Positions 39,482 to 48,732 of a stretch of DNA of 64,000 nt are shown in pieces. The stretch spans positions 3,100,001-3,164,000 of the forward strand of contig NZ_CP051685.1 in the NCBI RefSeq assembly GCF_012849555.1, in the 5' to 3' direction. A model generated the notes under the pieces. It worked only from the letters and a program-made list of their open reading frames with translations. It did no database searches and was not told where the DNA came from. The stretch is from Massilia forsythiae (GTDB lineage: Bacteria > Pseudomonadota > Gammaproteobacteria > Burkholderiales > Burkholderiaceae_D). Position numbers and translations under genes: made by a program. The first letter of the stretch is position 1. Every line of letters starts with the position of its first letter.

Positions 39482-40540
39482 ATGATCTTGACGACCGGTG
39501 GCGCCGGCTTTATTGGTAGTAATTTTGTGCTCGACTGGTTCACGGCCAGCGACGAATCCATGGTCAACCTGGACAAGCTGACCTATGCCGGCAACATGGA
39601 AAACCTGGCCGGCCTGCGCGACCAGCCGAAGCACATCTTCGTCAAGGGCGACATCGGCGACGTCGGCCTGGTCCGCCGGCTGCTCGAGCAGCACAAGCCG
39701 CGCGCGGTGGTCAATTTCGCCGCCGAGAGCCATGTGGACCGCAGCATCCATGGGCCGGGCGAGTTCATCCAGACCAACATCGTCGGCACCTTCCACCTGC
39801 TGGAAGCGGTGCGCGAGTACTGGAACGGCCTGCCCGAACAGGACAAGGCGGCGTTCCGCTTCCTGCACGTCTCCACCGACGAAGTCTACGGTTCGCTGGG
39901 CAAGGACGATCCGGCTTTCCGCGAGACCAACCGCTACGAGCCCAACAGCCCGTATTCGGCCAGCAAGGCGGCCAGCGACCACCTGGTGCGCGCTTACCAC
40001 CACACCTATGGCTTGCCGGTATTGACGACCAATTGCTCCAACAATTACGGTCCGTATCACTTCCCGGAAAAGCTGATCCCGCTGTGCATCCAGAATGCGC
40101 TGGGCGGCAAGCCGCTGCCGATCTACGGCGACGGCCAGCAGATCCGCGACTGGCTGTACGTCAAGGACCATTGTTCCGCGATCCGCCGCGTGCTGGAAGC
40201 GGGCACGGTCGGCGAGGTCTACAACGTCGGCGGCTGGAACGAAAAGGCCAACCTGGAAGTCGTCGGCACGCTGTGCGACATCCTGGACGACCTCAGCCCA
40301 CGCGCGGACGGCCAGTCGTACAGGACGCAGATCACCTTCGTCACCGACCGTCCCGGCCACGACCGCCGCTACGCCATCGACGCCACCAGGCTGGAGCGCG
40401 AACTCGGCTGGAAGCCGGCCGAGACCTTCGAGACCGGCATCCGCAAGACCGTGCGCTGGTACCTGGATAATCAGGCCTGGGCGCACAACGTGACCAGCGG
40501 CGCCTACCGCGAGTGGGTCGGCAAGCAATACGGAGCCTGA
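39482..40540 (+). CDS. rfbB: dTDP-glucose 4,6-dehydratase
   Basis: A 352-residue extended SDR enzyme making dTDP-4-keto-6-deoxyglucose. NAD site [17 protein letters not shown] at the N-terminus, active-site region [16 protein letters not shown], the Y-x3-K pair in [12 protein letters not shown], and substrate loop [19 protein letters not shown] are all present. Its product feeds both rhamnose (RfbC, RfbD) and the amino sugar made by WecE. GGAG sits 10 nt before ATG 39482. First gene of rfbBDAC in the GC-rich flank. Confidence 0.97.
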   Translation: MILTTGGAGFIGSNFVLDWFTASDESMVNLDKLTYAGNMENLAGLRDQPKHIFVKGDIGDVGLVRRLLEQHKPRAVVNFAAESHVDRSIHGPGEFIQTNIVGTFHLLEAVREYWNGLPEQDKAAFRFLHVSTDEVYGSLGKDDPAFRETNRYEPNSPYSASKAASDHLVRAYHHTYGLPVLTTNCSNNYGPYHFPEKLIPLCIQNALGGKPLPIYGDGQQIRDWLYVKDHCSAIRRVLEAGTVGEVYNVGGWNEKANLEVVGTLCDILDDLSPRADGQSYRTQITFVTDRPGHDRRYAIDATRLERELGWKPAETFETGIRKTVRWYLDNQAWAHNVTSGAYREWVGKQYGA

Positions 40541-40543
40541 ATC

Positions 40544-41431
40544 GTGAAAATCCTCGTGACCGGAAAAAACGGGCAAGTCGGCTTCGAGCTGTGCCGCGCC
40601 TTGTCCGTGCTGGGTGAAGTGGTGGCCATCGACCAGGCCGATTGCGACCTGGGCGATGCCGATGCCATCCGCGCGCTGGTGCGCCGGGTGGCGCCGGACG
40701 TGATCGTCAATCCGGCCGCCTACACGGCCGTCGACAAGGCCGAAGCCGAGCGCGACACCGCGTTCGCGGTGAATGCGCGGGCGCCGGGCATCCTGGGCGA
40801 GGAAGCCGCGCGCCTGGGCGCGCTGGTCGTTCACTACTCGACCGACTACGTCTTCGACGGCGCCAAGGACGGCAGCTACACGGAAGACGACCGCCCCGGT
40901 CCGCAGAGCGTCTACGGCAGCACCAAGTACGCCGGCGAGCAGGCCCTGGCGGCGGTCAATCCGCGCCACCTGATCCTGCGTACCAGCTGGGTCGTGGGCG
41001 CACACGGCGGCAATTTTGCCAAGACCATGCTGCGCCTGGCAGGCGAACGCGAGCAGCTGAGCGTGGTCGCCGACCAGTTCGGCGCGCCGACCTCGGCCGC
41101 GTTGCTGGCCGACCTCACCGCGCATCTGGTGCGCCAGCACGTGCGCGAAGGCGCGGACGGTTTTCCGTACGGGACCTACCACGTGACCGCGGCGGGCGAG
41201 ACGTCCTGGTGCGAGTATGCGCGCTTCGTGCTGGCCGAAGCGCAGGCGGCAGGCAAGCCCTTGAAGGCAGGTCCGGATGCCGTCGCGCCCCTGAGCACTG
41301 CGCAATATCCGACCCCGGCCAAGCGGCCCGCGAATTCGCGCCTGGACACCGGCCGCTTCCGCGATACCTTCGGCTTGCGGCTTCCTTCCTGGCAGGAGGG
41401 TGTGCGCCAGGTCCTGCAGCAAATTTTCTAG
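40544..41431 (+). CDS. rfbD: dTDP-4-dehydrorhamnose reductase
   Basis: A 295-residue SDR enzyme for the last step to dTDP-L-rhamnose. It begins [20 protein letters not shown], has [20 protein letters not shown] and the Y-x3-K catalytic pair in [14 protein letters not shown]. It starts 3 nt after the rfbB stop, so the two are translated together. Length and motifs match the family. Confidence 0.96.
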   Translation: MKILVTGKNGQVGFELCRALSVLGEVVAIDQADCDLGDADAIRALVRRVAPDVIVNPAAYTAVDKAEAERDTAFAVNARAPGILGEEAARLGALVVHYSTDYVFDGAKDGSYTEDDRPGPQSVYGSTKYAGEQALAAVNPRHLILRTSWVVGAHGGNFAKTMLRLAGEREQLSVVADQFGAPTSAALLADLTAHLVRQHVREGADGFPYGTYHVTAAGETSWCEYARFVLAEAQAAGKPLKAGPDAVAPLSTAQYPTPAKRPANSRLDTGRFRDTFGLRLPSWQEGVRQVLQQIF

Positions 41432-41441
41432 AAAGACGACG

Positions 41442-42320
41442 ATGGCCGATTCCAAACGCAAGGGCATCATCCTGGCCGGTGGTTCCGGCACCCGGCTGTA
41501 TCCGGTGACGCAGGCAGTCAGCAAGCAGTTGATGCCGGTGTACGACAAGCCGATGATCTATTACCCGCTCAGCACGCTGATGCTGAGCGGCATCCGCGAC
41601 GTGCTCGTCATCAGCACGCCGCAGGACACGCCGCGTTTCGCCGAACTGCTCGGCGACGGCAGCCAGTGGGGCATGAACATCCAGTACGCGGTGCAGCCGA
41701 CGCCGGACGGGCTGGCGCAGGCCTTCATCATCGGGCGCGACTTCATCGGCAACGACCCCAGCGCGCTGGTATTGGGCGACAACATTTTCTATGGCCACGA
41801 CCTGGTCAAGCAGCTGCAGAGCGCCAACGAGCGCAGCGATGGCGCGACCGTGTTCGCCTACCACGTGCACGATCCGGAGCGCTATGGCGTGGTGGAGTTC
41901 GACGCCCGGCAGCGCGCGGTCAGCATCGAGGAAAAGCCGGCGGCGCCGAAGTCGCCGTATGCCGTGACCGGACTGTACTTCTATGACAACAACGTGTGCG
42001 GCATCGCCGCCGACATCAAGCCCTCCGCGCGCGGCGAGCTCGAGATCACCGACGTCAACCAGTGCTACCTGGAACGCGGCGAACTGAACGTCGAGATCAT
42101 GGGGCGCGGGTTTGCCTGGCTCGATACCGGCACCCACGACAGCCTGCTGGAGGCGGCGAGCTTCATCGCCACGCTGCAGAAGCGCCAGGGCCTGCAGGTA
42201 TCCTGCCCCGAAGAGATCGCGTACCGGCAAGGGTGGATCGATGGTGCGGCGTTGCAGAAGCTGGCATCGCCCTTGTCGAAGAATGGCTATGGCCGTTATC
42301 TGTTGAACCTGTTGAAATAA
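41442..42320 (+). CDS. rfbA: Glucose-1-phosphate thymidylyltransferase
   Basis: A 292-residue nucleotidyltransferase that makes dTDP-glucose, the entry of the pathway. N-terminal [16 protein letters not shown] with [20 protein letters not shown], then [13 protein letters not shown] and [17 protein letters not shown]. The start chosen is ATG 41442, ten nt after rfbD; an earlier in-frame start would lie inside rfbD. Confidence 0.97.
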   Translation: MADSKRKGIILAGGSGTRLYPVTQAVSKQLMPVYDKPMIYYPLSTLMLSGIRDVLVISTPQDTPRFAELLGDGSQWGMNIQYAVQPTPDGLAQAFIIGRDFIGNDPSALVLGDNIFYGHDLVKQLQSANERSDGATVFAYHVHDPERYGVVEFDARQRAVSIEEKPAAPKSPYAVTGLYFYDNNVCGIAADIKPSARGELEITDVNQCYLERGELNVEIMGRGFAWLDTGTHDSLLEAASFIATLQKRQGLQVSCPEEIAYRQGWIDGAALQKLASPLSKNGYGRYLLNLLK

Positions 42321-42328
42321 GCACCTAC

Positions 42329-42880
42329 ATGCCTTTTACCGTTACCCCTACCGCCATTCCCGAGGTGCTGGTGCTGTCGCCCAAGGTGTTCGGCGATGCA
42401 CGCGGCTTTTTCTTCGAAAGCTTCAATGCCCGCGATTTCCGCGAAGCGACCGGCCTGGATGTGGCGTTCGTGCAGGACAATCACAGCAAGTCGGCCAAGG
42501 GCGTGCTGCGCGGCCTGCACTACCAGATTCAAAATCCGCAGGGCAAGCTGGTGCGCGTGGTGCAAGGGGAGGTGTTCGATGTCGCCGTCGACATGCGCCG
42601 CACGTCGCCCACCTTCGGGCGCTGGGTCGGAGAGATCCTGAGCGCCGACAACCACAAGCAGTTGTGGGTGCCGCCGGGCTTCGCCCATGGCTTCGTGGTG
42701 CTGAGCGAATCGGCCGAGTTCCTTTATAAAACCACCGATTACTGGTACCCCGAGTTCGAACGCAGCCTGCGCTGGGATGATCCTCAGCTCAACGTGGCCT
42801 GGCCGATCCAGGAGGCGCCGCAACTGGCCAGGAAGGATGCCGAAGGCAGCCTGTTCGCGAATGCGGAAACCTACGAATAA
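42329..42880 (+). CDS. rfbC: dTDP-4-dehydrorhamnose 3,5-epimerase
   Basis: A 183-residue cupin epimerase. Typical segments are PKVFGDARGFFFESFN, VQDNHSKSAKGVLRGLHYQI with the catalytic histidine, and WVPPGFAHGFVVLSE with the active tyrosine shortly after in FLYKTTDYWYPE. It completes the four-gene dTDP-L-rhamnose set in the order B-D-A-C. The mutase gene follows after 18 nt and probably shares the transcript. Confidence 0.97.
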   Translation: MPFTVTPTAIPEVLVLSPKVFGDARGFFFESFNARDFREATGLDVAFVQDNHSKSAKGVLRGLHYQIQNPQGKLVRVVQGEVFDVAVDMRRTSPTFGRWVGEILSADNHKQLWVPPGFAHGFVVLSESAEFLYKTTDYWYPEFERSLRWDDPQLNVAWPIQEAPQLARKDAEGSLFANAETYE

Positions 42881-42898
42881 CCTCACCTGAAAACTTCG

Positions 42899-44338
42899 AT
42901 GTCCATGACCAATCTTCGCCAGATCGTTACCCAATCCGGTGTCCAGTTCGGCACCAGCGGCGCCCGCGGCCTCGTCGCCAGCATGCGCGACGACGTGTGC
43001 TACGCCTATGCCCAGGCCTTCCTGCGCGCCGTTGCCGGCGCCGCCGATACGGTCGTCCTCGGCCACGACCTGCGCCCGAGCAGCCCCGCCATCGCCGCCG
43101 CCTGCGCCCAGGCCGTGCGCGACGCCGGCAAGCGGGTCCTGTTCGTCGGCGCGCTGCCGACGCCCGCGATCGCCTACTATGCCGCGGTGCAGGGCGCGCC
43201 CGCCATCGTGGTGACCGGCAGCCATATTCCATTCGACCGCAACGGCATCAAGTTCTACCGTGCCGACGGCGAAATCTCGAAGGCGGACGAGCAGGCCATG
43301 CTCGACGCCGGCGTCCAGCTGCCGGCGGCGATCGCCGCGGCCCCGCTGCCGCCCGCCAGCGACGAGCCGGCCAACGCCTACGTGCAGCGCTACCTGGACG
43401 TGTTCGGCGCCGATGCGCTGGCCGGCCTGCGCATCGCCGTCTACGAGCATTCGAGCGTGGCGCGCGACATCCTGCACACGATCCTGGAAGCGCTCGGCGC
43501 CAGCGTGCTGCCGCTGGGGCGCACCGACCAGTTCGTCCCGATCGATACCGAAGCCGTGCGCGCCGAGGACATCGAACGCGCCGCGCAGTGGGCACAGGAA
43601 CACAGCTTCGACGCCATCGTGTCGACCGACGGCGATGCCGACCGCCCGCTGATCGGCGACGAGCGCGGCACATGGCTGCGCGGCGACATCGTCGGCATCC
43701 TGTGCGGCCAGTACCTGGGTGCCGATTTTGTCGTGACGCCGGTGAGCAGCAATACTGCCGTGGAACGTTGCGGCAGTTTCAAGGAAGTGCTGCGCACGCG
43801 CATCGGCTCGCCCTACGTCATCGCCGGCATGGAGCAGCTTGCGGCAACCCACGGCCAGGGCGCCGTGGTGGCCGGCTACGAAGCGAACGGCGGTTTCCTG
43901 CTCGGCAGCGACATCGCCCGCAACGGCGCGACCCTGAAGGCCTTGCCGACGCGCGACGCGGTGCTGCCCATCGTCGCCGTGCTGGGACTGGCGCGCGAGC
44001 GCGGTTGCCGCGTGTCCGAAGTGACGCGCGCGCTGCCGCCGCGCTTCACCGCCAGCGACCGCCTGCAGGAGTTCGCCACCGAATCGAGCCGCCAGTTGGT
44101 GGCACGCCTGGCGCAGGATGGGGCGCTGGCCGCCGGCCTGCTGGCGCCGCAATCAGGCGAACTCGCCAACATCGACACCACCGACGGCTTGCGCGCGACC
44201 TTCGCCAACGGCGACATCGTCCACCTGCGTCCGTCCGGCAATGCGCCGGAACTGCGCTGCTATGCGGAAGCCTCGACCCAGGCCGATGCGGAAGCCTTGT
44301 GCCGGGCTTGCCTGGAGCGGGTCGCCGCGCAGGCGTAA
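42899..44338 (+). CDS. Phosphomannomutase/phosphoglucomutase-family enzyme
   Basis: A 479-residue alpha-D-phosphohexomutase. N-terminal GVQFGTSGARGLVASM, phosphoserine region VTGSHIPFDRNGIKFY (the usual TASHNP is changed), the metal site STDGDADRPLIGDE and the sugar-binding GYEANGGFLLGS, ending with the phosphate-binding RPSGNAPELRCYAE. It interconverts hexose 1- and 6-phosphates for sugar-nucleotide supply; mannose versus glucose cannot be told. Similar enzymes sit in capsule loci as ManB/CpsG. It is followed by an intrinsic terminator. Confidence 0.87.
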   Translation: MSMTNLRQIVTQSGVQFGTSGARGLVASMRDDVCYAYAQAFLRAVAGAADTVVLGHDLRPSSPAIAAACAQAVRDAGKRVLFVGALPTPAIAYYAAVQGAPAIVVTGSHIPFDRNGIKFYRADGEISKADEQAMLDAGVQLPAAIAAAPLPPASDEPANAYVQRYLDVFGADALAGLRIAVYEHSSVARDILHTILEALGASVLPLGRTDQFVPIDTEAVRAEDIERAAQWAQEHSFDAIVSTDGDADRPLIGDERGTWLRGDIVGILCGQYLGADFVVTPVSSNTAVERCGSFKEVLRTRIGSPYVIAGMEQLAATHGQGAVVAGYEANGGFLLGSDIARNGATLKALPTRDAVLPIVAVLGLARERGCRVSEVTRALPPRFTASDRLQEFATESSRQLVARLAQDGALAAGLLAPQSGELANIDTTDGLRATFANGDIVHLRPSGNAPELRCYAEASTQADAEALCRACLERVAAQA

Positions 44339-44339
44339 A

Positions 44340-44365
44340 AAAACGGCCGCGCAAGCGGCCGTTTT
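44340..44365 (+). terminator. Intrinsic terminator after the mutase gene
   Basis: An 11-bp stem AAAACGGCCGC/GCGGCCGTTTT (44340-44350, 44355-44365) with a GCAA loop and T-run, 1 nt after the stop codon. The flanking A-run makes it usable for the convergent small gene as well. Confidence 0.88.
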
Positions 44366-44404
44366 CATATTCATATCGCCGGAGCGCCTGGGCGCTCCCC
44401 GTGA

Positions 44405-44704
44405 TTAACGGTGCGAGGTGGTCGAGTGGTTGGTGGTCGAGTCGCTGTCCGAAGCGGCGACGGCGACGGCAGCCACGGCAACGCCGATGGCCACGGCAGC
44501 GCCGGTCGACAGGCCGGCGATGGCGGTGCCGCCGAAGAAACCACCGGTGGTGCCGGCAGCTGCGCCGGTACCGGCAGCGCCGGCAGCCTGGCCAGCGGCA
44601 GCCGCGTCAGCGGTTTGCGCAGCGGTTGCGGTCGCGGCTTCTTGTGCGAACACTTGTGCCGACAGCATGCTCAGGATGGCGCCGGTAACGAGAATTTTCT
44701 TCAT
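44405..44704 (-). CDS. Small secreted GfcA/YjbE-like protein
   Basis: A 99-residue protein with a signal peptide (MKKILVTGAILSMLSAQVFA-Q), an Ala/Gly/Thr-rich middle, a hydrophobic stretch (about 70-88, [18 protein letters not shown]) and a polar Ser/Thr tail SDSDSTTNHSTTSHR. That layout resembles the small GfcA and YjbE proteins that accompany the YjbH/GfcD outer-membrane protein in enterobacterial polysaccharide operons. The link is by layout and tail only. AAGGA lies 8 nt before ATG 44704. It is transcribed against the cluster from its own promoter. Confidence 0.72.
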   Translation of the reverse strand: MKKILVTGAILSMLSAQVFAQEAATATAAQTADAAAAGQAAGAAGTGAAAGTTGGFFGGTAIAGLSTGAAVAIGVAVAAVAVAASDSDSTTNHSTTSHR

Positions 44705-45013
44705 ATTCAAATCCTTATAAATTCGATTAGGGGACGGCTTCAGCAATAGTGCCTTGCTGCGTCATTATAGCAAGGCAATGTTGCTTCAGTTCACAATAGG
44801 CCTGCCAGTCCGGCAACTCCCACGAAAAGTGTGAATAATTTTCCACTTGTCCGCAAGTTAAGAGTTTATCGTAAAAGGTTACAGACAAACTCACGTTTTC
44901 TAACGAAATCTGCCACCGTGGGTAATTAACCACCGGTTTCCGATGCTGTTCTCGTTCTAGCCGTGCGGCAATATCGGGAATAATTCCATCCTGACCTGAA
45001 CTTGGAGCACAGG
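44705..45013. other. Divergent gap between the GfcA-like gene and flhB
   Basis: About 310 bases with no gene. It holds the extended -10 promoter of the small gene (44764-44772), overlapped by an 8-bp inverted repeat GCCTTGCT/AGCAAGGC (44751-44758, 44769-44776). The flhB promoter should lie nearer 45013, but I did not recognise a sigma-28, sigma-54 or FlhDC-type site. Confidence 0.5.
44764..44772 (-). promoter_or_regulatory. Extended -10 promoter of the GfcA-like gene
   Basis: On the minus strand TGC followed by a perfect TATAAT (44772 to 44764). The -35 is weak, as usual for extended -10 promoters. The start would be about 44757, inside the loop or stem of the 8-bp inverted repeat at 44751-44776, which could be an operator. 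Confidence 0.5.
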
Positions 45014-46207
45014 ATGGCGGAAGCCAGCAACGCAGAAAAGACCGAACCGGCGTCACAGCGGCGCCTCGACCAGGCGCGCAAGAACGGCGACATCCCGCGC
45101 TCGCGCGAAGTGGCCACCTTCACCGTGCTGATGACGGCCGGCGCCGGCCTGTGGATGATGGGCGGCGGCCTGGTCGCCAAGCTGTCGTCGGTGCTGCAGG
45201 GCGGGCTGTCGCTCGACCGCGAGCAGATCCATAACCCTGCGCTGCTGATGGAACGCGTCACCGCCGACGTCGCCGGCGTCATCCTGGCGTGCCTGCCGCT
45301 GGCGGCCATGGTCATGCTGGTGATGCTGGCGTCGCCGCTGGTGATCGGCGGGTGGAACTTCAGCGCCAAGTCCTTCCTGCCCAACTTCGGCAAGCTCAAT
45401 CCGATGCGCGGCCTGGGCAACATGGTGTCGACCAACGCCCTGGTCGAGCTGCTGAAGGCGGTCGCCAAGACGCTGCTGGTGGGCGCCGTGGCCTGGTACG
45501 TGGTGATGAGCCAGAAGGACGCCGTGCTCGGCCTGGCGCTGGAACCCTTCGGCACCGCCGCGCCGCACCTGGCCAGCATCCTGGCCAAGTCCTTCCTGAC
45601 CATGGTCGGGTCGCTGGGCGCCATCGCCATCCTGGACGGGCCGTACCAGATCTGGCATTACGCGGATAAACTCAAGATGACGCGCCAGGAAGTCATCCAG
45701 GAATCCAAGGAATCGGACGGCAACCCGCAGATCAAGGGCAAGATCCGCCAGCTGCAGCGCGAGATGGCGCGCAAGCGCATGATGGCCAACGTGCCCACCG
45801 CGGATGTTGTCGTGACCAACCCGACCCACTTCGCGGTGGCGCTGAAGTACGCCGACGGCCAGCGCGGCGCGCCGCGCGTGGTCGCCAAGGGCACCGACGA
45901 GGTGGCCGCGAAGATCCGCGAGATCGCAAAAGAGAACAAGGTGGCGCTGCTGGAAGCGCCGGCGCTGGCGCGTGCGCTGTACAAGCACACCGACATCGAC
46001 GACGAGATCCCGGAACGGCTGTACTCGGCGGTGGCCGAAGTGCTGGCCTACGTCTACCAGCTGCGCGCCTACGCCAAGGACAGCCGCCAGCAGTATCCGG
46101 ATCGCCCGACCAGGCTGCCGGTGCCGCCGGAGATGGACCCGTTCGACCCGGCCTACAAGGCGCCGGGTACGCAGGCGGGGGCGGATACGGGGGCAGACGA
46201 GTTGTAA
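45014..46207 (+). CDS. flhB: Flagellar export switch protein FlhB
   Basis: A 397-residue inner-membrane part of the flagellar type III export gate. N-terminal EKTEPASQRRLDQARKNGDI, four membrane helices (about 30-210) and the self-cleaving site N269-P270-T271-H272 in VVTNPTHFAVALKY, which controls the switch from rod/hook to filament export. GGAG lies 6 nt before ATG 45014; the TTG at 45002 is rejected. The short tail after about 355 is Pro-rich. Confidence 0.97.
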   Translation: MAEASNAEKTEPASQRRLDQARKNGDIPRSREVATFTVLMTAGAGLWMMGGGLVAKLSSVLQGGLSLDREQIHNPALLMERVTADVAGVILACLPLAAMVMLVMLASPLVIGGWNFSAKSFLPNFGKLNPMRGLGNMVSTNALVELLKAVAKTLLVGAVAWYVVMSQKDAVLGLALEPFGTAAPHLASILAKSFLTMVGSLGAIAILDGPYQIWHYADKLKMTRQEVIQESKESDGNPQIKGKIRQLQREMARKRMMANVPTADVVVTNPTHFAVALKYADGQRGAPRVVAKGTDEVAAKIREIAKENKVALLEAPALARALYKHTDIDDEIPERLYSAVAEVLAYVYQLRAYAKDSRQQYPDRPTRLPVPPEMDPFDPAYKAPGTQAGADTGADEL

Positions 46208-46361
46208 TGAAGCGGCGCCGCCGTGCGCCGGCGGTGGAAATAGGCTGGTTTTTCGCGTCTCCTCGCCAAATGGTTTCCGTCAGGCATCAGTAATAATGTT
46301 GGTTATGGGCAAGCCATCGGCTTGTCCGCACCGATGACCAATACTGAACGACGGGACACGA

Positions 46362-48500
46362 ATGAACGGTTTCAAACTGCCGGCATGGATGAATGGACTG
46401 GCCAGCCGCGGCGGCAACCAGTTGGCGGCGCCGATCCTGATCATCCTGCTGCTGGCGATGATGATCCTGCCGCTGCCGGCATTCGCCCTCGACCTGTTCT
46501 TCAGTTTTAACATCGCGCTGTCCGTGATCGTGCTGCTGACCGCGCTGTACACGGTCAAGCCGCTCGACTTCATGGCCTTTCCGGCGGTGCTGCTGGTGAC
46601 CACCATGCTGCGCCTGGCGCTGAACGTGGCTTCCACGCGCGTGGTGCTGACCCATGGCCACACCGGCGGCGCCGCCGCCGGCAAGGTGATCGAAGCCTTC
46701 GGCCACTTCCTGATCGGTGGCAACTACACGGTCGGCCTGGTGGTGTTCATCATCCTCACCATCATCAACTTCACCGTCGTCACCAAGGGCGCGGGCCGTA
46801 TCGCCGAGGTCGGCGCGCGCTTCGCGCTGGATGCGATGCCGGGCAAGCAGATGGCGATCGACGCCGACCTGAACGCCGGCCTGATCGGCGAAGCGGAAGC
46901 CAAGAAGCGCCGCGCCGAAGTCGGGCAGGAAGCGGAATTCTACGGCGCCATGGACGGCGCCTCGAAGTATGTGCACGGCGACGCCGTCGCCGGCATCCTG
47001 GTCACCGTCATCAACGTGATCGGCGGCCTGATCGTCGGCATGGTCCAGCACGACATGGCGTTCGGCGATGCCGTCACCAACTACACGCTGCTGGCCATCG
47101 GCGACGGCCTGGTGGCGCAGATTCCCTCGCTGATCATCTCGATCGCGGCCGGTATGGTGGTCTCGCGCGTGGCCAGCGAAAAGGACGTCGGCTCGCAGGT
47201 GGTCGGCCAGCTGTTCGCCAAGCCGATGGTGCTGTACATCACCGGCGGCATCATCGGCGGCATGGGCCTGATCCCGGGCATGCCGAATCTGGTGTTCCTG
47301 CTGCTGGGCAGCACGCTGTTCGGCGCCGGCTACCTGATCGAAAAGAAACGCAAGAACGCACCGCCGGAAGAATTGGCGGGCAATGCCGCCGCCGCGGGGC
47401 AGGGCGGGGCGGCAGGCGCGGCCGGCGCCGCGGGCGCCGCCGGCGGCGCCGCGCCGGCCGAGCAGGAAGAAGCCAGCTGGCAAGACGTGATGCCGGTCGA
47501 TACCCTCGGCCTGGAAGTCGGCTACCGCCTGATCCCGCTGGTCGACAAGGGGCAGAACGGCGAACTGCTGAAGCGCATCAAGGGCATCCGCAAGAAGTTT
47601 GCGCAGGAAGTCGGCTTCCTGGCGCCGCCGGTGCACATCCGCGACAACCTGGAACTCAAGCCGGCGGCTTATCGCATTACCCTGAAAGGCGTGGAAGTCG
47701 GCAGCGGCGAGGCGATGAACGGCCAGTTCCTGGCGATCAACCCGGGCATGGCCAGCGGCACGCTGCCGGGCCTGGTGACCACCGATCCGGCCTTCGGCCT
47801 GCCGGCGATCTGGATCGACGCCGGCCTGAAGGAAGAGGCGCAGAGCATGGGCTACACCGTGGTCGATGCCGGCACCGTGATCGCCACCCACCTGAACCAC
47901 CTGATCACGACCCACGCGTCGGAACTGCTGGGCCGCATGGAAGTACAGGCGCTGCTGGATCACCTGGCCAAGGAATCGCCCAAGCTGGTCGAGGACCTGG
48001 TGCCGAAGGTGGTGTCGCTGTCGACGCTGCAGAAGGTGCTGCAGAACCTGCTGACCGAGGGCGTGCACATCCGCGACATGCGCACCGTCATCGAGACGCT
48101 GTCCGAACACGCCGGTACTGCCGACCCGAACGACCTGACCGCGCTGGTGCGCGTGGCGCTGGGGCGCGCCATCGTCCAGCAACTGTTCCCGGGCACCAAC
48201 GAACTCTCGGTGATGACGCTGGACAATCGCCTGGAGCGATTGCTGGTGCAGGCCCTGAACGCCGGCGGCGACGGCACCGGCATCGAGCCGGGACTGGCCG
48301 ATACCATCGTCCAGCAGGCGGCGAATGCCACCCAGCAGCAGGAAGCGATGGGCCTGACGCCCGTGCTGCTGGTGCCGGGACCGCTGCGCACCTTGCTGTC
48401 GCGTTTCCTGCGCCGCGCCTTGCCGCAACTGAAGGTGCTGTCGCATTCGGAGATCCCGGAAAGCAAGACGATCCGGGTGACCAGCCTGGTCGGCGTATAA
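46362..48500 (+). CDS. flhA: Flagellar export gate protein FlhA
   Basis: A 712-residue export gate protein, with N-terminal helices in the inner membrane (to about 330) and a cytosolic chaperone-docking domain. Conserved segments include ALYTVKPLDFMAFPAVLLV, MPGKQMAIDADLNAGLIGEA and SMGYTVVDAGTVIATHL. An Ala/Gly-rich linker (about 335-370, many GAAGA-type steps) joins the halves and is longer than usual. A terminator-like hairpin follows. Confidence 0.97.
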   Translation: MNGFKLPAWMNGLASRGGNQLAAPILIILLLAMMILPLPAFALDLFFSFNIALSVIVLLTALYTVKPLDFMAFPAVLLVTTMLRLALNVASTRVVLTHGHTGGAAAGKVIEAFGHFLIGGNYTVGLVVFIILTIINFTVVTKGAGRIAEVGARFALDAMPGKQMAIDADLNAGLIGEAEAKKRRAEVGQEAEFYGAMDGASKYVHGDAVAGILVTVINVIGGLIVGMVQHDMAFGDAVTNYTLLAIGDGLVAQIPSLIISIAAGMVVSRVASEKDVGSQVVGQLFAKPMVLYITGGIIGGMGLIPGMPNLVFLLLGSTLFGAGYLIEKKRKNAPPEELAGNAAAAGQGGAAGAAGAAGAAGGAAPAEQEEASWQDVMPVDTLGLEVGYRLIPLVDKGQNGELLKRIKGIRKKFAQEVGFLAPPVHIRDNLELKPAAYRITLKGVEVGSGEAMNGQFLAINPGMASGTLPGLVTTDPAFGLPAIWIDAGLKEEAQSMGYTVVDAGTVIATHLNHLITTHASELLGRMEVQALLDHLAKESPKLVEDLVPKVVSLSTLQKVLQNLLTEGVHIRDMRTVIETLSEHAGTADPNDLTALVRVALGRAIVQQLFPGTNELSVMTLDNRLERLLVQALNAGGDGTGIEPGLADTIVQQAANATQQQEAMGLTPVLLVPGPLRTLLSRFLRRALPQLKVLSHSEIPESKTIRVTSLVGV

Positions 48501-48524
48501 GATCGGGCCGGCAGTACACATCCG

Positions 48525-48546
48525 ATGGGCGGCGTTTGCCGCCCAT
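48525..48546 (+). terminator. Hairpin after flhA
   Basis: A 9-bp stem ATGGGCGGC/GCCGCCCAT (48525-48533, 48538-48546) with a GTTT loop, 24 nt past the flhA stop. Only a short T-run follows, so termination may be partial, leaving flhF partly linked to flhBA. Confidence 0.5.
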
Positions 48547-48732
48547 TTACGCATGAGCGGCAGATTTCTTTCGCAAATCCTTGCCGTAACGAAATAAGCC
48601 CATTTCCCCCGCCTTTTCCCTCGATTGTTTCCGCACAGCATCGTCAATAATCTTACTCATGAATGGGGCATGCATGCGCCCTGCAGTACCGATTGCGACC
48701 GATAGCTGATTACCTGCCCAGAGCGGAGACCG

